From contig JAGWAG010000012.1 of the NCBI GenBank assembly GCA_021296535.1, positions 1-50,604 on the forward strand: 50,604 nucleotides of DNA. Reading direction: 5' to 3'. The stretch is from Acidobacteriota bacterium. GTDB taxonomy: Bacteria; Acidobacteriota; Thermoanaerobaculia; Multivoradales; Multivoraceae. Shown in pieces: positions 16,650 through 24,591 of this stretch. The translations under genes were made by a program, and so were the position numbers. The notes beneath the pieces were generated by a model. It saw only the letters and a list, made by a program, of their open reading frames with translations. It did no database searches and was not told the origin of the DNA. The number at the start of each line of letters is the position of its first letter. Positions within the stretch are counted from its first letter, which is position 1.

Positions 16650-17351
16650 ATGACTGACGCGCTCCACTTCGATTCCGTCACGAAGTCCTACGAGACGGAG
16701 GCCGGGGTCGTCGAGGTCCTGCGGGGCATCTCGGTGGCGCTGGGCGCGGGGGAGGCTATGGCGGTAACCGGTCCCTCGGGCAGTGGCAAGAGCACTCTCC
16801 TGCACCTCGCCGCGACGCTCGAGGCGCCGACGTCCGGCAGCATCCGGATTGCGGGCCAGGCCGCCCACGACTTACCCGAACGGGAACTGGCGGCGTTTCG
16901 TAGCCGGAGTGTCGGCCTGGTGTTCCAGGATCACTATCTGCTGCCGCAGTACACGATGCTGCAGAACGTACTTCTTCCTACCGTGGCCGCTGGTGGCGGC
17001 GGGGACGGAGGAGAGGAGCGGGCCCGGAGCCTGCTCCAGGCCGTCGGCCTCGGTACGCGCATCGACCACCGACCAGCGCAGCTCTCGGGGGGAGAGAGGC
17101 AGCGAGCGGCCATCGTGCGCGCACTGATCAACCGGCCGAGTCTGCTCCTTTGCGACGAACCGACCGGCAACCTGGACGCGGAGACCGCCACGTCCGTGGC
17201 CGACCTGCTCCTCGACCTCCACGCCGAAGGCGACAGCGCCCTGATCGTGGTCACTCACAGTCTGGAGCTGGCCGCGCGCCTGCCGCGGCAGGTAGAGCTG
17301 CGGGGAGGACTGCTCAGCGAAGCGCCGCCACGACAGGCGGCCGGAGGCTGA
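16650..17351 (+). CDS. ABC transporter ATPase (LolD/MacB type)
   Basis: This 233-residue nucleotide-binding protein has Walker A GPSGSGKST (41-49), the Q-loop LVFQDHYLLPQYTM, signature LSGGERQR, Walker B LLLCDEPTGNLD and a switch histidine in VVTHS. The Q-loop followed by HYLLPQYT, and the DEPTGNLD Walker B, are typical of ATPases paired with FtsX-type permeases (LolD, MacB, BceA-like). Those systems act on periplasmic or membrane substrates by mechanotransmission and do not open a classic channel. The partner permease starts 4 bases downstream. Confidence 0.92.
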   Translation: MTDALHFDSVTKSYETEAGVVEVLRGISVALGAGEAMAVTGPSGSGKSTLLHLAATLEAPTSGSIRIAGQAAHDLPERELAAFRSRSVGLVFQDHYLLPQYTMLQNVLLPTVAAGGGGDGGEERARSLLQAVGLGTRIDHRPAQLSGGERQRAAIVRALINRPSLLLCDEPTGNLDAETATSVADLLLDLHAEGDSALIVVTHSLELAARLPRQVELRGGLLSEAPPRQAAGG

Positions 17352-17355
17352 AGCC

Positions 17356-20300
17356 GTGAGTGCGGCCAGGCCCGGCGGACCCCTGCCCAGTCTGCGGCAC
17401 TACTGGCGCTCCAACGTCGCCGTCGTGCTGACTGCCGCCGTCGCGGCGTCCGTGCTCACCGGCGCCCTGATGGTTGGCGACTCGGTGCGAGGAAGCCTGC
17501 GCGACCTGACCCTGGACCGGCTCGGCGGTATCGACCATGCCCTGCTCGGCGCCGGTTTCTTTCGGGAGGGCTTGCGGGACGAGCTGGCGGAGGATTCAGA
17601 GTTCGGGTCCCGCTACGGGTTGGTATCGGCGGCAATCCTGATGCAGGGGAGCATGGTGGACCCCGAGAGCGGCCGGCGCGCCGCGCGGATCAACGTCCAG
17701 GGGATCGACGACGCCTTTGCCGCGTTCTTCCGGGGCACCGAAGAGGCTCTCGACCTGTCCCGGCGCGACGGTCAACTGTTCGCGTCGATCGCGGTCAACC
17801 GATCGCTCGCCTCGTCTCTTGCGGTCGACGAGGGCGACTCCGTTCTGCTCTACCTGGAACGGCCGAGTGAAGCCCCGCGCGCCAGCCTGATGGGAGAAAA
17901 GGACCCCGCGGACCAGTTGGAGAGCGTGCGGCTCAGCGTGGTGTCGGTGCTGGAAGACGTCGGCGCGGGTCGGTTCCAACTCGCCCCGCACCAGAGCCAG
18001 CCGCTGGTTGCCTATCTCCGCCTGCGCGACCTCCAGCGGGAACTCGATCGCCGCAACCTCGCCAACACGTTGCTGGTGGGGGAACGAGCGAGGACCGGTT
18101 CCGGCCCGGTGGCTGACCCGGAGGCTGACCCGGAGGCCTCGGCAGCCGATGTCGAGCGCCGCATCCGTTCCCAGGCCGAAGTGGCCGATTTCGGGCTCAC
18201 CCTCGAGGCGACGGACGATCACCTGCTCGTGACGACATCCCAGATCATTCTCGGTGCCGAGTTGGCCCGGGAAGTTCAGGCCGCGGCCTCGGAGGTTGGC
18301 GCGGAGACGATCGAAGTCTCGACCTATCTGGCCAATCGGGCCGCGGCCGACAGCGGCGCGGCCGCTCCGTACTCGACGATCACGGCACTTGATGTGGCCC
18401 GCGCTGGTGAAATTGGCGTCCTGCGTCTGACGGACGGCCGACCGGCTCCCGGGCTCGGGCGTGGTGAAGTGCTGGTCAATTCGTTCCTGGCCGAAGATCT
18501 CGCGGTCGGAGCGGGCGACCGGCTGGCAATCGACTACTTCCAGCTTGGCGACCGGGAGCAGTTGATCGAACAGACCGTCGAGACCACGGTGGCCGGGGTC
18601 GTCGAGATGAGGGATTGGGGCGTCGACCGAACGCTGACACCGGACTTTCCCGGCGTCGCCGACGCGGACAACATGAGCGACTGGGATCCGACCTTCCCGG
18701 TCGATCTGAGCCGGATACGGGATCAGGACGAGGCCTACTGGGACGAGTTCCGCGCCACCCCCAAGCTCTTCGTCGGTCTGGACTACGGCGCCGGGCTCTG
18801 GTCGAGCCGGTTCGGCCACCTGACCTCCCTGCGACTTCTGCCGCCGACGGGCATGACACCGGCGGAGCTCCGGGAGACGCTCGAAGAAGGGTTGCCGGAC
18901 CGGGTCGCGCTCCACGCGGCAGGCCTCGCGGTGGAGCCGGTCAAGGCCAGGGGCCTGCGCGGCGCCGCGGGGGCAACGGACTTCGGCGGCCTCTTCGTGG
19001 GTTTCAGCCTCTTTCTCATCGTGTCGGCGGCGTTGCTGGTGGGGCTCTTCTTCCGCCTGGGAACGGAGGGCCGCGCGAACGAGATGGGACTTCTGCTGGC
19101 GCTTGGCTACGGTGTCGTGCGGGTCCGGCGCCGCTTCCTGGTCGAGGGGGCCCTGCTGGGCGGCGGCGGCGTGATTCTCGGCCTGGCCGGTGCGGTGCTC
19201 TATGCCGGCGCGATGATGGCCGCACTGCGGACCCTGTGGCGCTCCGCGGTCGGCTCGAGTCACCTCTATCTGCACGTCGAACCCCTGACGCTGGTGTCGG
19301 GCGGCGCGGCATCCGTTCTGGTCGTGCTGTTCGCGATCCGGGGCGCCGTCGGTCGCCTTGCCGCGGTCTCGCCGATCCGGCTGCTGCGCGGAGAGACATC
19401 GGATCCGCCGCCTGCCGCCCGCGCAAAGGGGCGACGGGCCCGATGGACCGCGAGCGTCGGCGGCGGGATCGCCGCGGTGCTTCTCGGCGCCTCAGCGGCG
19501 GCGCCGGCGTCCATCGCTGCCTACCTGTTCTTCGGCGGCGGCGCCTGCCTCCTGATCGCCGGCCTGGCGGGTTTTGTGCTCTGGCTCCGGAAGCGTCCGG
19601 CGGCGCCGCTCGAGAGCTGGTCCTTGCGGGCCGGTTCAAGGATGGCCGCGGCCAACGCGTCCCTGAATCCGGGCCGGAGTCTGCTCTGTGCGGCCCTGGT
19701 AGCCAGCGCATCGTTCGTGATCGTCGCCGTCGGCGCCTACGGTTTGCGCTTCGGCGAGGAAACACGCGCCCTGGACTCGGGCGCCGGCGGCTTCGACCTG
19801 GTAGCGGAGGCGGACGTTTCGATTCTGGCCGATCTCACCACGGTGGATGGCCGGTACGATCTGGGTTTCGGGGAAGAGGCGTCCACGCTCATCGGACAGA
19901 GCCAGGTTGTCGCCTTCCGGACCGTGCCCGGCGACGACATCAGTTGCCTGAACCTCTTCCAGCCGGAACGACCGCGGTTGCTGGGAGCGCCACCGGAGTT
20001 GATCGAGCGGGGCGGCTTCAGGTTCCAGGCGCTCGCGGAGAACGCGGGGGATGAGCCTTGGAGACTGCTGGAAGAGGATCTCGGGCCGGGAGTCATTCCC
20101 GCGATCGGCGACTTCAACTCGGTCATGTGGATCCTGCACTCGGGGCTGGGGCAGGGGATCGAGATCGAAACCGAACGCGGAGACACCCTGGAACTCAGGC
20201 TGGTCGGGCTGCTTCGCAAGAGCGTCTTCCAGAGCGAGCTGGTGATCTCCGAAGCGAACCTGGCGAAGCACTTCCCGAGCCGCACCGGTGCCTCCTACTT

Positions 20301-20808
20301 CCTGCTGCGGACGCCGCCGGGCGAGCAGGACCGCACGATGCAGGAACTGGAACGCACGCTCGGCGGCTTCGGCTTCGACGCAGTTCCCACAGCCCAGCGC
20401 CTGCAGGCTTTCCAGGCCGTCGAGAACACCTACCTCGGCACCTTCCAGACCCTTGGCGGACTCGGCCTGCTGCTGGGCACGCTGGGGCTGGCGGTCGTCC
20501 TGCTGCGGAACCTGCTCGAACGCCGCGGCGAGCTGGCCACCATGCAGGCGATCGGATTCTGGCGACGAGCGCTCGCCTGGCTCGTCGTGGCCGAGAACGG
20601 CCTGGTCCTGACCGCGGGAGTTGCCGTCGGCGCCGCCTCGGCGCTGGTCGCGGTGAGCCCGCACCTGCTCGGAGGCCACGCGCTGGTGCCGTGGCTCTCC
20701 CTCGCCCTCACCCTGCTTCTGGTCATGGCGGCCGGAACGCTGGCCAGCCTGGCCGCGGTTCGTCGGGTCACACGCGAGGAACTGCTGCCGGCGCTCCGCG
20801 GTTCCTAG
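17356..20808 (+). CDS. Very large FtsX-type ABC permease
   Basis: This 1150-residue protein has one N-terminal membrane helix (about 13-36) and a first large extracytoplasmic region of roughly 500 residues. An FtsX-type helix bundle follows (about 545-660), then two or three more helices (about 695-735 and 770-790). A second extracytoplasmic region leads to a final FtsX-type bundle (about 1020-1135). The conserved FtsX segments are EMGLLLALGYG, and near the end RGELATMQAIGFWRRAL with RVTREELLPAL. Two FtsX modules in one chain mean one polypeptide can supply both halves of a transporter, with two copies of the ATPase. The GTG start is 4 bases after the ATPase stop, with GGAGG at 17343-17347. 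The substrate is unknown; a lipid or lipoprotein is possible. Confidence 0.88.
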   Translation: MSAARPGGPLPSLRHYWRSNVAVVLTAAVAASVLTGALMVGDSVRGSLRDLTLDRLGGIDHALLGAGFFREGLRDELAEDSEFGSRYGLVSAAILMQGSMVDPESGRRAARINVQGIDDAFAAFFRGTEEALDLSRRDGQLFASIAVNRSLASSLAVDEGDSVLLYLERPSEAPRASLMGEKDPADQLESVRLSVVSVLEDVGAGRFQLAPHQSQPLVAYLRLRDLQRELDRRNLANTLLVGERARTGSGPVADPEADPEASAADVERRIRSQAEVADFGLTLEATDDHLLVTTSQIILGAELAREVQAAASEVGAETIEVSTYLANRAAADSGAAAPYSTITALDVARAGEIGVLRLTDGRPAPGLGRGEVLVNSFLAEDLAVGAGDRLAIDYFQLGDREQLIEQTVETTVAGVVEMRDWGVDRTLTPDFPGVADADNMSDWDPTFPVDLSRIRDQDEAYWDEFRATPKLFVGLDYGAGLWSSRFGHLTSLRLLPPTGMTPAELRETLEEGLPDRVALHAAGLAVEPVKARGLRGAAGATDFGGLFVGFSLFLIVSAALLVGLFFRLGTEGRANEMGLLLALGYGVVRVRRRFLVEGALLGGGGVILGLAGAVLYAGAMMAALRTLWRSAVGSSHLYLHVEPLTLVSGGAASVLVVLFAIRGAVGRLAAVSPIRLLRGETSDPPPAARAKGRRARWTASVGGGIAAVLLGASAAAPASIAAYLFFGGGACLLIAGLAGFVLWLRKRPAAPLESWSLRAGSRMAAANASLNPGRSLLCAALVASASFVIVAVGAYGLRFGEETRALDSGAGGFDLVAEADVSILADLTTVDGRYDLGFGEEASTLIGQSQVVAFRTVPGDDISCLNLFQPERPRLLGAPPELIERGGFRFQALAENAGDEPWRLLEEDLGPGVIPAIGDFNSVMWILHSGLGQGIEIETERGDTLELRLVGLLRKSVFQSELVISEANLAKHFPSRTGASYFLLRTPPGEQDRTMQELERTLGGFGFDAVPTAQRLQAFQAVENTYLGTFQTLGGLGLLLGTLGLAVVLLRNLLERRGELATMQAIGFWRRALAWLVVAENGLVLTAGVAVGAASALVAVSPHLLGGHALVPWLSLALTLLLVMAAGTLASLAAVRRVTREELLPALRGS

Positions 20809-20813
20809 CAGTC

Positions 20814-20974
20814 TGTGCGACTGACTGCGTAGCCTCGCCGCTTCGCGGCTCGGCCCGGTGCGGACCAGAAGGTCCGCGCACCCAGAGATACGGCGTTGCT
20901 GCTCGCAGACTCTCTACTGTAATTGCGGGTCCATCGCTTTGGACTCGCGGGCGCCAACGCAGTTCAGTCGCACA
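20814..20974. repeat. 161-bp intergenic element with inverted ends, containing a hairpin repeat (copy D)
   Basis: TGTGCGACTGACTGCGT at 20814-20830 is matched in inverted orientation by ACGCAGTTCAGTCGCACA at 20957-20974, with one base inserted. Inside is a perfect 7-bp stem GCGGACC/GGTCCGC with loop AGAA (20860-20877), followed by GCACCCAGAG. On the minus strand this reads CTCTGGGTGC plus stem, as in the other hairpin repeats. It fills the gap between two convergent genes. It resembles a MITE-like or palindromic repeat and contains no open frame of note. Confidence 0.55.
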
Positions 20975-20979
20975 CACTG

Positions 20980-23460
20980 TCAGGGCTTCAGGTGGGTCTC
21001 GAAGAGCTTGAGAACGCGGCGGTACTCGTCGAGCCAGCTTGACGGTTCGACGAAGACGGCCAGTTCCCAGTCCTCCTTGCCGAGTTCGATCAGGCGCTGG
21101 ACGAGCCGAACGGAATCCTGGAAGAGGACGTTGTCGTCCAGCATGCCGGTGCAGATCAGGAGCGGCTTCTCCAGGCCCTCGGCGAACTCGATCGGCGAAC
21201 TGCGCTCGTAGGCCTCGGGGTCGAGTTCCGGTGTGTTCAGGATGTTCGACGTGTAGCCATGGTTGTAGTGGGCCCAGTCGGTGACCGGGCGTAGCGCAGC
21301 GCCGGCAGCAAACAGTTCCGGCCGGCGGAACATGGCCATGAAGGTGACGAACCCGCCGTAGGAGCCGCCGTAGACGCCGACCCGCTCGCGGTCGACACCG
21401 TGTTCGGCGACGAGGTAGTCGATGCCGTCCGCCAGATCCTCGAGTTCCGGGGTTCCCATCTGGCGGTAGATCGCGGTGCGCCAGTCGCGCCCGTAGCCGG
21501 AGGAGGCACGGTAGTCCATGTCCAGCACGACGTAGCCGCGACGGGTGAGCAGGGTGTGGAACATGAACTCCCGGAAGTAGGAGGACCAGCCCTGGTGCGC
21601 GTTCTGCAGGTAGCCGGCACCGTGCACGAAGACGACGGCGGGACGGGGGCCTCCGCCCGGTTCCCGGGGCAGGTAGAGCCGAGCGTGAATCGGGCGATCC
21701 ACATGGCTCGACGGCACTTCGACGAACCGGGGCGCGGCCCAGTCGATCTCCAGGAACTCCTGCGAAACGGTGTCGGTCAGGCGGACTGCCGCGTTCCCCG
21801 GCCCGGTCTCCTGGAGCCACAGTTCAGCGGGCCGCGTAGCAGTCGAATGAACGATCAGGAGTTTGCCGTCGTCCGGTGAGAGCCGGAAGGAGTTCAGGCC
21901 GCCGAGGCTGGTGATCTGCTCCAACTCCCTGGCGCCGGCTTCGGAAGTTCCGGTGCGATAGACCTCGAAGACACCGGTGTGGTCCCGGTTCGCCTCGAAG
22001 TAGATGTGACTGCCGTCAGCCGATACCTGCGGCGAACGGACGACGAACGGACCTTCTGTGACCTGGACGCGCTCGCCCGTCACGGTGTCCATCAGCGTCA
22101 GGTGGGAGTAGCCCGTCTCCTCGGACAGGAAGAAGACCGTCTGCCCGTCCGGCAACCAGCCGAGATCCCGGAAGGCGTAGTTGATCCAAGCCGGATCGGA
22201 CATCCGGTGCAGGGGACGCAACGCGCCTTCCTCGAAGTCGATCGCCGCGATCCACCGGTCCTTGTTGTCGGTGGAGTAGGCCTGGACGACGGCCCGGGTA
22301 CCGTCCCGGTTGAACGAGACGAGGCCGAAGCGGACGCTGCGGGGCTCCGGTTCGTCCTGCTTCGCTTCACCCTCGGGAGCTTCCTCGTCCGTGCCATCCT
22401 CACCCGGGTCCGCGGCGTCGTCCGCCTGATCTTGCCGCGCGGCGGCCTGGCGCTGTTGCTTGCGCTCCCGGGCCGCCTCGCGCAGCTCCGCCAGGGGATC
22501 ATCGGCGATGCCCGGAAGGACCGACGCATCGAGAGCGGTCGGCTCGGTATCGCCGCGCCGAAGGAGTACAAGTGTTTCGCCGGTCGGTTCGGCCGTGCCG
22601 ACCTTCATGCGGACCTCTTCGAGTTCGACCAGGCCGGTGCGCGTCACGTAGTTCGGCATCCTGTCCCTGAGCCCCTCGTCCTGCTGGCCGGGTCGCTGGC
22701 GGACGACCAGGTGATCCAGCGCCGGTGACAGCCAGGAACCCGCGGCCTCGACGTCCTTGCCGAGGTAGTGGGGCAATGCCAGGCGGCTGGGATCCGCGGC
22801 CCGGCGTTCACGGGACACTTCCTCCCGGCGCTCGTCGCGCTCCCGCCGCAGCCGGACGATCTCGAGCAGGCGCGGCTGCTGGCGCTCCAGATAACCGGCC
22901 TCAAGATCCTCGTTGGCGCGGGCGGTTTCGGGAGCCTCCGCCGCGCGGACATCGAACGGCTGCCAGATCAGACCGGTGGCCCACTCACGCACGAACCAGG
23001 CGCCCTCGCGTTCAAAGGCGACATCTCCCGTGGCGGTAAAGAAGGGGGCTCCCTCGTAGGCCGCAGTGCGGGTGATCTGGATCAGGCCGCCGTCCGTCTC
23101 CAGATCGCGGACGAAGATGTCGCCCGCCTTGACGAAGGCGCGACGTCGCCGCTCGAGGTCCCAGTTGCCGCCGGGGGCGTCGGCCGCTCCGCGGTCAACG
23201 TCCGCCACGGGGCTGGCCTGACGGTCTTCCAGATCGACACGGTAGAGGTCGCGGGTCTCTTCGCCGGCCCGCTTGCGCAGGAAGTAGATGCTGCGGCTGT
23301 CGCTACTCCAGTACGGTCCTTCCGGCTGACGCCCCAGCCAGTCCGGGTCGGCCATGATCCGCTCGAGGTTCAGGTCCTCCTGAGCCTCGACGGAAAGCGC
23401 GAGCAGGAACCCCGCCGCCAGGATCGCGCTGGCGGCCGCCGCAAAGGCTACTCGAGGTAT
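20980..23460 (-). CDS. Secreted S9 family peptidase (prolyl oligopeptidase/DPP-type), catalytic His region missing
   Basis: This is a beta-propeller plus alpha/beta-hydrolase peptidase. The serine motif GVYGGSYGGF holds Ser 700 (826-residue numbering), and the acid lies in GMLDDNV (Asp 775). Homologues then have WELAV followed by YPxExHG with the catalytic histidine. Here WELAVF runs directly into VEPSSWLDEYRR, so about seven residues including the histidine are absent. The first ATG/GTG/TTG in frame (23355) gives no signal peptide. However, the 35 codons upstream encode one (PRVAFAAAASAILAAG..., cut at VEA/Q). The only start at its head is ATA at 23460-23458, 8 bases after GGGAG and overlapping the TPR gene stop. 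The start and the activity are both uncertain. Confidence 0.8.
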   Translation of the reverse strand: MPRVAFAAAASAILAAGFLLALSVEAQEDLNLERIMADPDWLGRQPEGPYWSSDSRSIYFLRKRAGEETRDLYRVDLEDRQASPVADVDRGAADAPGGNWDLERRRRAFVKAGDIFVRDLETDGGLIQITRTAAYEGAPFFTATGDVAFEREGAWFVREWATGLIWQPFDVRAAEAPETARANEDLEAGYLERQQPRLLEIVRLRRERDERREEVSRERRAADPSRLALPHYLGKDVEAAGSWLSPALDHLVVRQRPGQQDEGLRDRMPNYVTRTGLVELEEVRMKVGTAEPTGETLVLLRRGDTEPTALDASVLPGIADDPLAELREAARERKQQRQAAARQDQADDAADPGEDGTDEEAPEGEAKQDEPEPRSVRFGLVSFNRDGTRAVVQAYSTDNKDRWIAAIDFEEGALRPLHRMSDPAWINYAFRDLGWLPDGQTVFFLSEETGYSHLTLMDTVTGERVQVTEGPFVVRSPQVSADGSHIYFEANRDHTGVFEVYRTGTSEAGARELEQITSLGGLNSFRLSPDDGKLLIVHSTATRPAELWLQETGPGNAAVRLTDTVSQEFLEIDWAAPRFVEVPSSHVDRPIHARLYLPREPGGGPRPAVVFVHGAGYLQNAHQGWSSYFREFMFHTLLTRRGYVVLDMDYRASSGYGRDWRTAIYRQMGTPELEDLADGIDYLVAEHGVDRERVGVYGGSYGGFVTFMAMFRRPELFAAGAALRPVTDWAHYNHGYTSNILNTPELDPEAYERSSPIEFAEGLEKPLLICTGMLDDNVLFQDSVRLVQRLIELGKEDWELAVFVEPSSWLDEYRRVLKLFETHLKP

Positions 23461-24506
23461 TGCAGCATCTCCCGGGCGGTAGGAGCGTCCGCGTGATCCG
23501 GCGCTAGCTGCAAGAACTTCTCGAACTGCACCTTCGCCTTGGCCGGGTCGCTCCCGGCGTAGCAGATGCCGAGCATGTAGTTCGCCTCGGGATGGTTCGG
23601 ATCCGCGGCGAGGAGCTTCTCAAGCTCGACCTGCGCTTCCGGAATCTGGCCCGAGTTGAACAGGTCGGCGGCCTTGTTGAACATGTTCTTGCCGGCCTTG
23701 CCCATGTCCGACGCCTGGAGCGCCTTGAGGGCGGTTTCGGCCTTGTCGTCCATGCCGAGGGCGTCGTAGCCCGCGTAGAGGATCTGGTGCATGTTCTCGA
23801 GGTCTTCGCCTTCCGCCGCGACCTTCTCCGCGTACTCCACCGCTCTGACGTGGTCGCCCCGGTGGGAGTAGACGCGCGCCAGTCCGCCCATCGCGGAAAC
23901 CAAGTCGGCCTTCTTCTCGAGGGCATTCACGAACATGAGTTCGGCGGTGTCGTAGTCGCCGGAGTTCAGGGCGTTGCTACCTTGGTTGTAGAGCTTGATC
24001 GCACTGCCGCGCGCCTGCGCTTCGAGGTCGATTTCCGGCGCCGCGCCCAGGTCGCCGCCCAGGGCTGCCTGAGCCTGCTGGGCGTTCTCGATCGATGTGA
24101 GATTCCAGTCGCCGCCTCCCGAGAGCTGGCTGAGCCTCGTCTCCTGGCGAGCAGGAATCCGCACGTTGCCGACGCGTCGGGTGACGTAGCCTTCCTTCTT
24201 CAACTCGACGCTGAAGCCCGAGCGTTCGTGCTTGACCACGTTCTTCAGCATGATCCGGAAGCGGCCGTTCTTCCCCGACAGGTGTTCCGCGCGGAAGCTC
24301 GGAGCCTCCGGGTCGGTGAAGATGATCTGGACGCCTTCGAGCGTGTCGCCCGTGTGGGCGTCGAAGATCTGTCCGTACACGGTACCCGGCAGTTGTGCCG
24401 CCACCGGTCCGGCCAGGACCAGGGAAAGACCGGCAACGACCGCCGCGAGCACGATGGCGCCCCGCGCCGTCGTCTCGATGGTCCACGATTCGCGAATCGA
24501 CTTCAT
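23448..24506 (-). CDS. Secreted protein with carboxypeptidase-regulatory-like and TPR domains
   Basis: This 352-residue protein has a long signal peptide (MKSIRESWTIETTARGAIV.., cut near VAAQ/LPG). A beta-sandwich of the carboxypeptidase regulatory-like type follows (about 42-105, GQIFDAHTGDTLEGVQIIF ... FSVELKKEGYVTRRV). TPR-type helical repeats run from about 155 to the end (AIKLYNQGSNALNSGDYDTAE, EKKADLVSAMGGLARVYSHRGD, EANYMLGICYAGSDPAKAKVQFEKFL). It is probably a periplasmic interaction protein. The ATG at 24506 has an excellent AAGGAGGA ribosome site; the frame is open further upstream but only through the promoter and the divergent gene. Its stop overlaps the apparent start of the S9 peptidase, so the two are coupled. 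Confidence 0.82.
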   Translation of the reverse strand: MKSIRESWTIETTARGAIVLAAVVAGLSLVLAGPVAAQLPGTVYGQIFDAHTGDTLEGVQIIFTDPEAPSFRAEHLSGKNGRFRIMLKNVVKHERSGFSVELKKEGYVTRRVGNVRIPARQETRLSQLSGGGDWNLTSIENAQQAQAALGGDLGAAPEIDLEAQARGSAIKLYNQGSNALNSGDYDTAELMFVNALEKKADLVSAMGGLARVYSHRGDHVRAVEYAEKVAAEGEDLENMHQILYAGYDALGMDDKAETALKALQASDMGKAGKNMFNKAADLFNSGQIPEAQVELEKLLAADPNHPEANYMLGICYAGSDPAKAKVQFEKFLQLAPDHADAPTAREMLQYLE

Positions 24507-24576
24507 GGTTTCCTCCTTCGCCCGCTCACACTGCTCGACGATCTCCCGAAGATCTCCCGCAGCCAGGATCGCCCCG

Positions 24577-24583
24577 TAGAATA
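24577..24583. promoter_or_regulatory. Symmetric -10 element TAGAATA between divergent genes
   Basis: TAGAAT (24577-24582) faces the plus-strand nucleotidyltransferase gene and ends 9 bases before its GTG. On the minus strand the same bases, shifted by one, read TATTCT (24583-24578) toward the TPR gene, whose leader would be about 65 bases with a strong ribosome site. One AT-rich core thus could serve both directions. Confidence 0.45.
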
Positions 24584-24591
24584 ACAGAGCC

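Noticed and set aside
20814..20974. A complete insertion sequence
   Set aside because: It is too short and has no transposase frame. It is kept as a repeat element only.
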